Under the pieces are notes generated by a model. It made no database searches. It saw only the letters and a list, made by a program, of their open reading frames with translations, and was not told where the DNA came from. Shown here piece by piece: positions 24,392-32,692 of a stretch of 64,000 nt of DNA (positions are counted from its first letter, which is position 1; every line of letters starts with the position of its first letter). The position numbers and the translations under genes were made by a program. Source of the DNA: G025836975 sp048751585 (GTDB taxonomy: Bacteria; Pseudomonadota; Gammaproteobacteria; Burkholderiales; Burkholderiaceae_B); assembly GCF_048751585.1 (NCBI RefSeq), contig NZ_JAZHOB010000002.1, forward strand, positions 310,001-374,000, read 5' to 3'.

Positions 24392-24498
24392 ATGGCTTTT
24401 GCCATTTCGAATAAAAAAAGCGGGGCCTCGGAAAAATTTGCCGAAAAAAGCGATATTCTTGAGCTTCAAGTGCGCTGAACGGCGAAAGGACTGCGATC

Positions 24499-27111
24499 AT
24501 GCAGATAGGACACCTGGTATTCGGACTGGCCGGCCTGCTTGCCCTGGTGTCTTTCATGCCGCCGGTGGCCGGCCGCCTGCGCCTGCCGTATTCGGTGCTT
24601 TTGGCTATCGTGGGTTTTGTGCTGGGCCTGATCATACATGTCCATAGCTGGGCTCCGCTGGTCATGTCGGATTTCCTGGATTCCCTGCAGCATTTCGAGG
24701 TCTCCTCCGAAACCTTTCTGTTCGTTTTCCTGCCCATTCTGCTGTTCGAGACCGCCTTGGCGTTGAATGTGCGGCGCCTGCTCGACGATATCGGTCCGAT
24801 CCTGATGATGGCCATCGTCGCCGTTATCGTTTGCACCGTGGCTGTCGGGTTTTCGCTGAGCGCGGTATCCAGCTATGGCCTGGTGGTGTGCCTGATGCTG
24901 GGCGCCATTGTGGCGACCACCGATCCGGTGGCGGTCATTGGCGTATTCCGCGAGGTCGGCGCCCCAAAACGGCTGACCACCCTGGTGGAAGGCGAATCGT
25001 TGTTCAACGATGCGGCGTCCATTTCCCTGTACTCGGTACTGTTGACCGTGCTCTATGGCGGAGGCGACCTCTCGACCGGCAAGGTGTTCTATAGCTTCGT
25101 CTTCAGTTTCCTGGGCGGCGGAGCAGCGGGTTTTCTGATGGGACGGCTGGCCAGCGGCCTGTTTATCTGGCTGCGGGGCTGGCCCACGGCCGAGATAACG
25201 TTGACCGTTGCCCTGGCCTATCTGACTTTTTACATATCCGAGCACTATCTGGGTGTTTCCGGCGTGGTCGCCACCGTCATCGCCGGTTTGGTCGTGGGTT
25301 CCACCGGTCGTACGCGCATGTCTCCGGCGACGTTCGAGCAATTGTCCAGCTCCTGGTCGCAATTCGGTTTCTGGGCCAATTCCCTTATTTTCGTTTTCGC
25401 CGCCATGCTGATCCCCCGCATGATTGCCGATATCACATGGATGCAGGTATTGCTTATCCTGCTGGTGTTCGCGGCGACGCTGGCCGCGCGCGGCGTGATG
25501 GTGTTTGGCGTGCTGCCGCTGCTGGGCCTGACCCGTTTCGGCACCAAGGTCAGCCGAGCCTATAAGACGGTGATGTGGTGGGGCGGTTTGCGCGGCGCCG
25601 TATCGTTGGCGCTGGCACTGGCTGTGACCGAGCAGCATAACGTCCCGTACGAGGCGCGCCAATTCATTGCGGTGGCCACGACCGGCTTCGTATTGATGAC
25701 CCTGTTCATCAACGGCACCAGTCTTCGCTTCTTGATACGGCGCCTGGGCCTGAACGAACTCTCGCCCTTCGAGCGCACGTTGCGCAATCAGGCCGTGGTT
25801 GTCGCCTTGGACGATCTGCGCGAGAAAACCGACGAGCTGGCGCGCAACGAGCATATCGGCGCCGATGTCAGGCAGCGCGTGCATGCCGTCTTCGATGCCA
25901 CGCTGGCCAGCGTGGACGGCGGCGAGCTGGCGCAGCTGTCCCACGAGCAGAAAGTATCCATGGGATTGGCCATGGTGGCGGCCCGCGAAGAGGAAATGTT
26001 CTTCGACACCCTGAAAGCGCAAGTGGTCGATTGGCGTGCGGCCGAATCGCTGCTGGCCAGGGCGGAGCACATGAGCGACGCCGTGCGTTCGGGCGGTGTA
26101 AAAGGCTTCGAGGCGGCCATCGCCGCCGACCTGCGCTACTCCACGGGCTTTCGCATGGCCCTGCGCATGCACTACCTGTTCGGCCTTCAAGGCTGGCTGG
26201 CCCGCGAGCTGGCCAAGCGGTTCACCAATTTGATGGCCAAGCGCTCAGTGGCTCAGCAACTGATACGCTTCGCCGAGAAAGAGATCCAGCCCCTGCTGGG
26301 TCCTGAAGCCACTGACACCATCATCCAGGCGCATAGGCATCGCCTGGTATTGCTGGAAAACGCCCTGCAGGCCATGAATCTCCAGTACCCCATCTTCGCT
26401 CAATGGCTGCAAGAGGCGTACCTGGGGCGCATGGCACGCGCGCTGGAGCGTCTGCGCTACCGCGACATGCTGGCGCAGTTTCTGATTACCGGCGAAATGT
26501 ATTCCGACCTGGTCAAGCAGATAGATCTCCGCTGGAGCCATGTCCAGAAGCATCCCGCCCTGGACATCGCCATGAGCGCCAGCGATCTGATCAAGCGGGT
26601 ACCCTTGTTCGAAGGCCTGGCCCCTGAAGCCCTGAGGGCGATAGCCAAGCTGCTCAAGCCGCGCCTGGCGGTGCCTGACCAGCATATCCGCATGCAGGTC
26701 GGCAGAAGCCGCGCCATGTACATCGTGGCGTCGGGCGCGGTGACCATACACTTGCCGGACAAGACGACGGTTGAATTGGGCACGGGGGAGATCTTCGGGG
26801 AAATGGCCATGGTCGCCGGCACCGAATTCGAAGCCAAGGTGACGTCTCTGGGCTATAGCCGCTTGCTGATGCTGTTGGAGGGCGATTTCGACACCCTGCT
26901 GAAGCGCGACCCGGCCTTGCGGGAAAAAATAGACACGGTGGTCAAGCAGCGCTTGCGCGCGCTGGAGGTATGGCAGGAATTCCAGTCGGGCGAGCGCCAG
27001 CACGAACCCCTGCCCGAGCTGCATGCCGGCGCCCGGGCTCAGAAGCCTTCGGATTTGGATCCGTCGCCGGCGCCGCCGTCAGGCGATCCGGCCGCTACGG
27101 GTGCTGCCTGA
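24499..27111 (+). CDS. CPA1-family Na+/H+ antiporter with C-terminal cyclic-nucleotide-binding-like domain
   Basis: An 870-residue protein in three parts. Residues 1 to about 420 are a 12-13-segment sodium/proton exchanger domain: IVATTDPVAVIGVFREVG and LVEGESLFNDAASISLY carry the conserved Asp/Asn-Asp residues. Residues about 430-690 are a long soluble helical linker. Residues about 695-810 are a cNMP-binding fold (VPLFEGLAPEALRAIAKLL, then GEIFGEMAMVAGTEFEAKVTS, the phosphate-binding cassette region). The order resembles eukaryotic sperm NHE/SOS1-type exchangers. The cassette lacks the usual Arg of RAA/RSA (it reads GTEFEAKV), so nucleotide binding is uncertain. No partner gene is obvious. 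Confidence 0.88.
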   Translation: MQIGHLVFGLAGLLALVSFMPPVAGRLRLPYSVLLAIVGFVLGLIIHVHSWAPLVMSDFLDSLQHFEVSSETFLFVFLPILLFETALALNVRRLLDDIGPILMMAIVAVIVCTVAVGFSLSAVSSYGLVVCLMLGAIVATTDPVAVIGVFREVGAPKRLTTLVEGESLFNDAASISLYSVLLTVLYGGGDLSTGKVFYSFVFSFLGGGAAGFLMGRLASGLFIWLRGWPTAEITLTVALAYLTFYISEHYLGVSGVVATVIAGLVVGSTGRTRMSPATFEQLSSSWSQFGFWANSLIFVFAAMLIPRMIADITWMQVLLILLVFAATLAARGVMVFGVLPLLGLTRFGTKVSRAYKTVMWWGGLRGAVSLALALAVTEQHNVPYEARQFIAVATTGFVLMTLFINGTSLRFLIRRLGLNELSPFERTLRNQAVVVALDDLREKTDELARNEHIGADVRQRVHAVFDATLASVDGGELAQLSHEQKVSMGLAMVAAREEEMFFDTLKAQVVDWRAAESLLARAEHMSDAVRSGGVKGFEAAIAADLRYSTGFRMALRMHYLFGLQGWLARELAKRFTNLMAKRSVAQQLIRFAEKEIQPLLGPEATDTIIQAHRHRLVLLENALQAMNLQYPIFAQWLQEAYLGRMARALERLRYRDMLAQFLITGEMYSDLVKQIDLRWSHVQKHPALDIAMSASDLIKRVPLFEGLAPEALRAIAKLLKPRLAVPDQHIRMQVGRSRAMYIVASGAVTIHLPDKTTVELGTGEIFGEMAMVAGTEFEAKVTSLGYSRLLMLLEGDFDTLLKRDPALREKIDTVVKQRLRALEVWQEFQSGERQHEPLPELHAGARAQKPSDLDPSPAPPSGDPAATGAA

Positions 27112-27125
27112 ATCCGTCGGCAGGG

Positions 27126-27728
27126 CTATAGCAACTGGCGGATGTCGCTGGCGATATCCTGGGCGGATGCGTTCCCGCTGATCAGCACCCGTGACTCGCC
27201 TTCGGGATCGATAAGGTAGAACGAGGACGCATGGTCCATGGAGTACTGGTCGGGGGTCGCGCCGGCCGACTTGGCGTAGTAGGCCTTGAAGGACTTCGCT
27301 GTCTTGCTCAACTGCTCTTGCGTGCCTGTAAGGCCGACGAAATCGGGATTGAAGGCCTTGACGTAGGCCGAGAGGATCTCAGGCGTATCGCGTTCGGGAT
27401 CGACGCTGACCATCAAAACCTGTACCTTGCCGGCGTCGTTGCCCAGGATTTCCATGGTTTGCGCAAGCTCGGCCATGGCGGTGGGACAAACATCGGGGCA
27501 GTGGGTAAATCCAAAGAACACAACGGCGACCTTGCCTTTGTAGTCGGCCAGCGTGCGCAGCTTGCCGCTGCCGTCAATCATGGCCATGTCCTGGCCCAGC
27601 TTGGTGCCGCTGATGTCGGAGCCCTTGAAGGCGACTTCCTTTTTCCCGCATGCGGCAATGGAAACGGCGAGCGCCGCGGCCAGCGGCAGGGTCAACAGGG
27701 TGCGGCGCTTGCTGGAGAACACAGACAT
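27126..27728 (-). CDS. Sco1/SenC family copper chaperone (lipoprotein)
   Basis: A 200-residue thioredoxin-fold protein that delivers copper to, or reduces, the CuA site of cytochrome c oxidase. The copper ligands are Cys-x3-Cys in THCPDVCPT and the distal His in MDHASSFYL. The N-terminus has a basic/hydrophobic leader ending in the lipobox SIAAC, so it is a lipoprotein on the periplasmic face. Start chosen at 27728 (MSVFSSKRRTLLT) with GGAAG ahead; the frame is open further upstream. It is the last gene of the heme/oxidase assembly run and follows ctaB by 20 bases. Confidence 0.92.
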   Translation of the reverse strand: MSVFSSKRRTLLTLPLAAALAVSIAACGKKEVAFKGSDISGTKLGQDMAMIDGSGKLRTLADYKGKVAVVFFGFTHCPDVCPTAMAELAQTMEILGNDAGKVQVLMVSVDPERDTPEILSAYVKAFNPDFVGLTGTQEQLSKTAKSFKAYYAKSAGATPDQYSMDHASSFYLIDPEGESRVLISGNASAQDIASDIRQLL

Positions 27729-27748
27729 AGGACTTCCGGTATGAAAAA

Positions 27749-28639
27749 TCAGATCAGCCTGACCCAATGGTCGAGCAGCAGGGCTGCGAAAAGCAGGGCC
27801 AGATACAAAATGGAAAAGCGAAACAGCTTGCGCGACAGCTCGTCGGAGTACTGCCTGTACAAGCACCAGGCATACCACACGAACATGCCGCTAAGCACAA
27901 TGGCCGAGGCCAGGTACAGCAGACCGCTCATGCGTATGATGAAAGGCAACAGCGTGGCGGCGAACAGCACGAAGCTGTACAGCAGGATATGCAGGCGTGT
28001 GAACCGCTTGCCATGGGTGACCGGCAGCATGGGCAAGCCGGATTTGGCGTAATCGTTGTTGCGGTACAGCGCCAGGGCCCAGAAATGCGGCGGCGTCCAG
28101 ATGAAGATGATAAGCACCAGTATCCAGGCCTCGGCCGGCACCGAATCGGCCACCGTGGCCCATCCCAGGGCGGGCGGCATGGCTCCCGACAGGCCGCCAA
28201 TGACGATGTTCTGCGGCGTCAGCGGCTTCAGGATGATGGTATAGATGATGGCGTAGCCCACGAAGGTGGCAAATGTAAGCCACATGGTCAGCGGGTTGAC
28301 CAGGTTGTACAGGATGACCATGCCCAGTCCGCCCAGTACGCCCGACATCAGGATGACCTGCGCATTGCTGATGGTGCCTCGGGCGGTGCCGCGCCGCGCC
28401 GTGCGCAGCATCCGGGCGTCGATTTCCTGTTCGATCAGGCAGTTAACGGCGAAGGCCGCCGCCGCGAGCAGCCAGATTCCGACGGTGCCGGCCACGACGG
28501 GGACCAGCTCGGGCAGGCCGGGGCTGGCCAGGAACATGCCTATCACGGCGCAGAACACCGCCAGCTGTGTAACGCGGGGCTTGGTCAGCACCAAGTATTG
28601 CCGGAGCAAGGGCGGGGTGGGAATGGGTACGGAAGTCAT
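27749..28639 (-). CDS. ctaB: Protoheme IX farnesyltransferase (heme O synthase)
   Basis: Membrane prenyltransferase of 296 residues that converts heme B to heme O by adding a farnesyl group, the first step to heme A. The first Asp-rich motif is seen in NCLIEQEIDARMLRTARRGT near residue 65, and about nine hydrophobic segments follow, with WTPPHFWALALYRNNDY typical of the family near 180. The start overlaps the ctaA stop by four bases (ATGA), consistent with coupled translation. Its product is the substrate of the neighbouring CtaA. Confidence 0.93.
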   Translation of the reverse strand: MTSVPIPTPPLLRQYLVLTKPRVTQLAVFCAVIGMFLASPGLPELVPVVAGTVGIWLLAAAAFAVNCLIEQEIDARMLRTARRGTARGTISNAQVILMSGVLGGLGMVILYNLVNPLTMWLTFATFVGYAIIYTIILKPLTPQNIVIGGLSGAMPPALGWATVADSVPAEAWILVLIIFIWTPPHFWALALYRNNDYAKSGLPMLPVTHGKRFTRLHILLYSFVLFAATLLPFIIRMSGLLYLASAIVLSGMFVWYAWCLYRQYSDELSRKLFRFSILYLALLFAALLLDHWVRLI

Positions 28640-29649
28640 ACCGGTATTTTAGCCCCATGGGCGCGCGACAGGCGCACCAGTAGAGTAACGCTGGCCAGAA
28701 CCAGGCCTGCTGCGCCGCCGTTGTGCAGCACGGCGATCAGCAGGGGCCACTGGAAGAAGATGGTGGTAAGCCCGGTAAGCAGTTGCGCGGCCAACAGAAC
28801 CAGCAATAGCCTGGCGGGGCCGCGCAATCCGGGTTCGGCAAGCATTTTCCATCCCAGCACACCCAGGTAGGCGAACACCAGGAAGGCGAAGTTGCGATGC
28901 ACCCAATGGATGGCGGTCAATGCATTCTGCGAAATCATTTCGCCCGAGGGAAGCAGGCCAAGGCCCCTGAACAGCGAATATCCGCCGTGAAAGTCCATGT
29001 CGGGAACCCAGCGGCCGTGGCACATGGGGAAATCCATGCAGGCCAACGCCGCATAGTTGGTGCTGACCCATCCGCCCAGCGCCACCTGCATGAAGAGCAG
29101 GATCAGTCCGCCGGCCATCCAGCCCCGCCATCGCGCCGCCGCGGCCGCAATGGGAGCGTGCGGCTTTTCGCGCGCGGCCAGCCAGGTCATGAGGGCCAGC
29201 AGCAGCATGCCGCCCAGCAGATGGCTGGTAACCACCAGTGGCATCAGTTGATGCGTGACGGTCCATGCGCCGAATGCGCCCTGTACGCACACCGCGACCA
29301 GGGTGACGATGGCCAGGCGCGGGGTGTTGCCCAGTTCGCGGCGATGGCGCCAGGCCAGGTAAACGATGCCGATGATCATCATGCCCAGCAGCGAACCGAC
29401 ATAGCGATGAATCATTTCGATCCATGCCTTCGAAAAGCTGACCGCGCCGTAAGGCATGGCTTGCAGGGCCTGCTCTATGTGGCCGCTGGCCCCGATAGGA
29501 CTGATCTTGCCGTAGCAGCCCGGCCAGTCGGGGCAGCCCAGGCCTGAATCGGTCAGGCGCACGAATGCGCCGAACATGATCAGGTCCAGCGTCAGGAACC
29601 AGGTGACGAATACCAGCTTCCGATAGCGCGATGTAATGCGTTCGACCAT
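28636..29649 (-). CDS. ctaA: Heme A synthase (COX15/CtaA)
   Basis: Eight-segment membrane monooxygenase that oxidises the C8 methyl of heme O to the formyl group of heme A. Its 337 residues include the N-terminal FVRLTDSGLGCPDWPGCYG and four histidines in membrane positions (EMIHRYVGS, VTHQLMPLVVTSHLLGG, AIHWVHRNFAF) that bind the two hemes. ATG at 29649 chosen, four bases after the upstream stop; a TTG at 29661 is in frame but overlaps that stop. Between the Sco-like gene and ctaB in one transcript. Confidence 0.93.
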   Translation of the reverse strand: MVERITSRYRKLVFVTWFLTLDLIMFGAFVRLTDSGLGCPDWPGCYGKISPIGASGHIEQALQAMPYGAVSFSKAWIEMIHRYVGSLLGMMIIGIVYLAWRHRRELGNTPRLAIVTLVAVCVQGAFGAWTVTHQLMPLVVTSHLLGGMLLLALMTWLAAREKPHAPIAAAAARWRGWMAGGLILLFMQVALGGWVSTNYAALACMDFPMCHGRWVPDMDFHGGYSLFRGLGLLPSGEMISQNALTAIHWVHRNFAFLVFAYLGVLGWKMLAEPGLRGPARLLLVLLAAQLLTGLTTIFFQWPLLIAVLHNGGAAGLVLASVTLLVRLSRAHGAKIPV

Positions 29650-29653
29650 ATTC

Positions 29654-30295
29654 CTAGCCAATGCGCGAGTTGCGGATGAGTTTGCTGATATCGTCTCGAA
29701 CCGAGATGGGGTCGGCGTCGGCCGGGAACTGCATCATCAGGTTGCCCAGCGGGTCGATGATCCACATCGGCGCTTTCAGCGCCGCCTCGCGTTCAGCCGG
29801 ACTTGCCTGCGGCGCCAGGAAGGCCGCCAGCTTGTCGGGGTCGGCCTGCAGCATGTGCGTGCCCTTGTAGGCTTCGAGGATCTTGTCCGGCACGGTGCCC
29901 TTATCGGTAAGGAACCAGATGCGGGCCAGGCGTTCTACATTCTTTCCCTGGCTGGCATGCGAATTTCGCAGTATGAATAGCTTCTTGACGCAGGATTCGG
30001 GGCAGGCGCTGGCATCGGCGCTGACCAGCAGCCATTTTCCGTGCAGGCTGGCCAAATCGAAAGGCTGGCCGTCCGGTGTGGTCAGCGGCAAGGCTTCGGC
30101 GCTTGGAATCGGCCGCTGGGGCTGGACAAGGGCGCCGTAGTTGGTGCTTTCCTGGGGACGCAGGCCCAGCGACGGGACGTAATAAGCCAGCAGGGCAAAG
30201 ACGACGGGCGCCAGGCACATGGCCACGATCAGGAACAGGGGCCAGGCGGATCGCGGCTTGCGGTGTTGCGGTGTTGCAGGAGATGAGCTGACCAC
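29654..30295 (-). CDS. Membrane-anchored Sco-like thioredoxin-fold protein
   Basis: A 213-residue protein with one N-terminal membrane anchor (WPLFLIVAMCLAPVVFALLAYY) and a periplasmic domain. LPLTTPDGQPFDLASLHGKW and WLLVSADASACPESCVKKLF place a Cys-x3-Cys exactly where Sco1 binds copper. The C-terminal part (PMWIIDPLGNLMMQFPADADP) matches the end of a thioredoxin fold, but the His that completes the Sco copper site (DH-A/S-S) is missing. It is therefore more likely a thiol reductase of the oxidase assembly line than a copper donor. GTG start. It sits between SURF1 and ctaA. Confidence 0.75.
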   Translation of the reverse strand: MVSSSPATPQHRKPRSAWPLFLIVAMCLAPVVFALLAYYVPSLGLRPQESTNYGALVQPQRPIPSAEALPLTTPDGQPFDLASLHGKWLLVSADASACPESCVKKLFILRNSHASQGKNVERLARIWFLTDKGTVPDKILEAYKGTHMLQADPDKLAAFLAPQASPAEREAALKAPMWIIDPLGNLMMQFPADADPISVRDDISKLIRNSRIG

Positions 30296-30306
30296 TATGG
30301 GGTTCC

Positions 30307-31113
30307 TTACAAAATGGGGGGCGATTTACGGCGGCGCAGGGCCCGCCAGGCGATGACGAGCCAGGCAATTGCTGCAATGGGGGCGAAACCGAACCATTGC
30401 AACGCATAGCCGCGGTTCTTGTCCGAATCCAGGGAGGGTTCCGGCCATTCGTGCAGTAGCTGTGCGCCGCCATCCGCGCTTTCCGGCGACGCCGCGGCGG
30501 ACGTCTGGGCCAGGACGGCAGGCTTGAATTTTAAGCCAGTTGCCGCCGAGTAGGCGGCCAGGTCCAGGTTCTGAAGGCTGGGCAGGGGCCGTTCGGGGTC
30601 GGGCAGCTTCTTGGGCAGCTGGGTTGCGCTGTTGTCGGACCATGACCAAAGTTCGAACAGCCTAGGAACGCGGTCCAGCAATTCGCCGGATATGGCCTGT
30701 TCGCCGGCCGGGGCGGGAACGGTGGGCGGGCTCTGAGGAAACGATGCCTGACGCGGCAGCCAGCCCCGCAGGACCAGCACGGCTGTGCTTGAGGACTCGT
30801 CCAGCACCAGTGGCGTCGCCACCCAGTATCCCGGCCGGCCTTGATAATTTCGGTTTTCCAGCAGTACTGTCAGGTCGTGCCGCCAGTGGCCGTGGGCCGT
30901 CGCCGGCCTCCAGGGCACCATTTCCACGGCTGGCGTGTCCACACCAAGGGCCAGCGGCGCGCTGCCCCGTCCGGCATCGATGGCCAACCTGATGGCATCG
31001 CGCTGCGCGGCGCGGCTTAGCTGCCAGTTGCCCAGCGATGCGAACACGAATACCAGCGCGCCAAGCAGAACCAGGGCGGTCAGAGTGTGAAAAGTCGTGT
31101 GTGGGCGTGCCAT
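30307..31113 (-). CDS. SURF1-family cytochrome oxidase biogenesis protein
   Basis: A 268-residue inner-membrane protein with a membrane segment at each end (TALVLLGALVFVFASLGNWQLSR and GYALQWFGFAPIAAIAWLVIAWRAL) and a periplasmic loop between. Family markers are the N-terminal LGNWQLSRAAQRDAI and the C-terminal YALQWFGFA. SURF1 proteins bind heme A and help load it into subunit I. An extra low-complexity Ala/Ser region lies near residue 200. It is 34 bases from the divergent DUF2909 gene and starts the biogenesis transcript SURF1, Sco-like, ctaA, ctaB, sco. Confidence 0.9.
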   Translation of the reverse strand: MARPHTTFHTLTALVLLGALVFVFASLGNWQLSRAAQRDAIRLAIDAGRGSAPLALGVDTPAVEMVPWRPATAHGHWRHDLTVLLENRNYQGRPGYWVATPLVLDESSSTAVLVLRGWLPRQASFPQSPPTVPAPAGEQAISGELLDRVPRLFELWSWSDNSATQLPKKLPDPERPLPSLQNLDLAAYSAATGLKFKPAVLAQTSAAASPESADGGAQLLHEWPEPSLDSDKNRGYALQWFGFAPIAAIAWLVIAWRALRRRKSPPIL

Positions 31114-31147
31114 GTCTGCAATAATTCAGGTTTTACCGGAGGCCGAA

Positions 31148-31354
31148 ATGCGTATCGTAGTCATCCTAGCGTTCCTGGGCATTTTAGGAAGTTTAGCCTC
31201 TGCCCTCGTCTATCTAATGCGTGACAAAGGCGGCACCAACCGCACAGTGAATGCATTGACCGTGCGCATTGGCTTGTCTATCGCGCTGTTCCTGTTCGTG
31301 TTGTTTGCCCATCATATGGGCTGGATACAAAGCACCGGCTTCGTAACCCGCTAG
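31148..31354 (+). CDS. DUF2909-family twin-transmembrane protein
   Basis: A 68-residue protein with two membrane segments (IVVILAFLGILGSLASALVYLM and IGLSIALFLFVLFAHHMGW) joined by a polar loop (RDKGGTNRTVNAL), matching the DUF2909 family. In betaproteobacteria this small gene recurs inside the cytochrome oxidase locus, and a role in oxidase assembly is suspected only from that position. CCGGAGGCC just before the ATG at 31148 sets the start. It is the one gene on this strand within the locus, between SURF1 and ctaE. Confidence 0.85.
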   Translation: MRIVVILAFLGILGSLASALVYLMRDKGGTNRTVNALTVRIGLSIALFLFVLFAHHMGWIQSTGFVTR

Positions 31355-31360
31355 GGCAGA

Positions 31361-31388
31361 AAAAAAGGCCGGCGGAGCCAGCCTTTTT
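31361..31388. terminator. Bidirectional terminator between DUF2909 gene and ctaE
   Basis: AAAAAGGC pairs with GCCTTTTT, with an inner GGC/GCC pairing, and the arms supply T tracts on both strands. It lies between two convergent genes. Confidence 0.8.
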
Positions 31389-31432
31389 CCGGATGCTTCT
31401 ATTCTGCAAGCAGCCGTGTCGGGCGTATTGGC

Positions 31433-32308
31433 TTAGAACCAGTATACGAACAGGTACAAGCCCAGCCAGACCACGTCAACGAAGTGCCAGTACCAGGCGG
31501 CGCCTTCGAAGCCAAAGTGATGATTGGCGGTGAAGTGGCCCCTGATCAGACGGAACAGGATGACGGTCAGGAAGACGGAGCCCAGTATGACGTGGAAACC
31601 GTGGAAGCCTGTCAGCATGTAAAACAGCGAACCATAAATGCCGGAGTCGAAACGCAGGTTCAGCTCTTGGTAGGCATGGTGGTATTCATAGGCCTGGCAA
31701 GCTACGAAGGTGAAGCCCAGGATAACGGTTGCAGCCAGCCAGAAGATGGCCTTGCCGCGATGGCTGGCGCGCAAGGCGTGGTGCGAGATGGTCAGCGTCA
31801 GGCCCGATGTCAACAGCAGGGCCGTGTTGATGGTGGGAAGCCAGAAGGGGCCGACCGTCTTGAAGTCGGGGACGACGCCCGCGGGTCCCAGATTAGGCCA
31901 GGTGCCGGCGAAATTGGGCCATAGCAGCGTCTGGTGGTCCAGGTTGCTGAGCCAGGGGGTCGTCACTTCGCGGGCATACCACAGCGAGCCGAAGAACGCG
32001 GCGAAGAACATGACTTCCGAGAAAATGAACCAGGCCATGCTCCAGCGGTAGGAGTGGTCGACGCGCACGCTGTTGATGCCGCTTTCGGATTCGCGGATGG
32101 CGTCGCCGAACCAGCCGTAGAGCACGGTGAAAAGGCTAAGGATACCGACAATGAAAAGCCAGAAGCCGGCGCTGTAGCTGTTGATCCATAGCGCGGCGCC
32201 CAGCAGCGTCAGCAGCAGCGAAAAGCTGGCGCGTACCGGGTGGACTGATTCGGCGGGCACGTAATAGTAAGGTGCCTCTTTGCCCTGAGCCAAGTGACTT
32301 GCACTCAT
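31433..32308 (-). CDS. ctaE: Cytochrome c oxidase subunit III
   Basis: A 291-residue membrane subunit of the aa3/caa3 oxidase with seven hydrophobic segments. Family landmarks: FSEVMFFAAFFGSLWYARE (conserved Glu near the proton path), LTSGLTLTISHHALR, and the C-terminal GFHGFHVILGSVFLTVILFR and EGAAWYWHFVDVVWLGLYLFVYWF. AGGAGAACACC precedes the ATG. It closes the structural part of the operon ctaC, ctaD, small protein, DUF2970, ctaE. Confidence 0.95.
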   Translation of the reverse strand: MSASHLAQGKEAPYYYVPAESVHPVRASFSLLLTLLGAALWINSYSAGFWLFIVGILSLFTVLYGWFGDAIRESESGINSVRVDHSYRWSMAWFIFSEVMFFAAFFGSLWYAREVTTPWLSNLDHQTLLWPNFAGTWPNLGPAGVVPDFKTVGPFWLPTINTALLLTSGLTLTISHHALRASHRGKAIFWLAATVILGFTFVACQAYEYHHAYQELNLRFDSGIYGSLFYMLTGFHGFHVILGSVFLTVILFRLIRGHFTANHHFGFEGAAWYWHFVDVVWLGLYLFVYWF

Positions 32309-32341
32309 GGTGTTCTCCTGCGAATTATTGAATTAAAAATA

Positions 32342-32566
32342 TTAGGTCAAATAGCCAATGAGCGAACGGGCAATCCAGACCAGCCCTACAACAAAAACAA
32401 TGGCGGCGATGAGGCCGGCGATGATCAGGTGAACCGGATTCAGGTTGCCGATATCCTCAGTGTAGCCCTTGCCCTTGCGGACGCCGAAAAATCCCCACGC
32501 CACTGCTTTCATGGTCTGGAAGAAGTTCAGTTTGCGGCGCGACAGCTCCTTGATGTCTTCAGTCAT
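32342..32566 (-). CDS. DUF2970-family small membrane protein
   Basis: A 74-residue protein with one C-terminal membrane segment (LIIAGLIAAIVFVVGLVWIA) and a basic cytoplasmic N-terminal half containing FFQTMKAVAWGFFGVRKGKGY, the conserved core of DUF2970. The gene is a regular member of betaproteobacterial cytochrome oxidase operons and has no assigned function. It begins six bases after the stop of the 36-residue small protein and ends 33 bases before ctaE. Confidence 0.88.
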   Translation of the reverse strand: MTEDIKELSRRKLNFFQTMKAVAWGFFGVRKGKGYTEDIGNLNPVHLIIAGLIAAIVFVVGLVWIARSLIGYLT

Positions 32567-32572
32567 GTCGCA

Positions 32573-32683
32573 TCAGCTTCCCATGGACCCGCCGCGCCAG
32601 AAGGCCCACACCACGACGGCTATCACCATGATGACCAGGGCAAAGGCGGTGTTGCGATTCTTCCGGCGTTGTTCGGGTGTCAT
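32573..32683 (-). CDS. Cytochrome oxidase small assembly protein (36 aa)
   Basis: A very short gene between ctaD and DUF2970. It encodes MTPEQRRKNRNTAFA, then a single membrane segment (LVIMVIAVVVWAF), ending WRGGSMGS. A basic N-terminus before one membrane span, and this position, match the small peptide usually annotated 'cytochrome oxidase small assembly protein' in Burkholderiales. It begins nine bases after the ctaD stop, so it is surely on the same transcript. In related operons the Cox11 gene ctaG follows this peptide; here DUF2970 follows directly. Confidence 0.8.
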   Translation of the reverse strand: MTPEQRRKNRNTAFALVIMVIAVVVWAFWRGGSMGS

Positions 32684-32692
32684 ATGCAAACC

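Noticed and set aside
24466..26190. A 574-codon minus-strand frame opposite the antiporter gene
   Set aside because: Low-complexity, Gln/His-rich, no recognisable domain, and the plus-strand exporter domain is clear.
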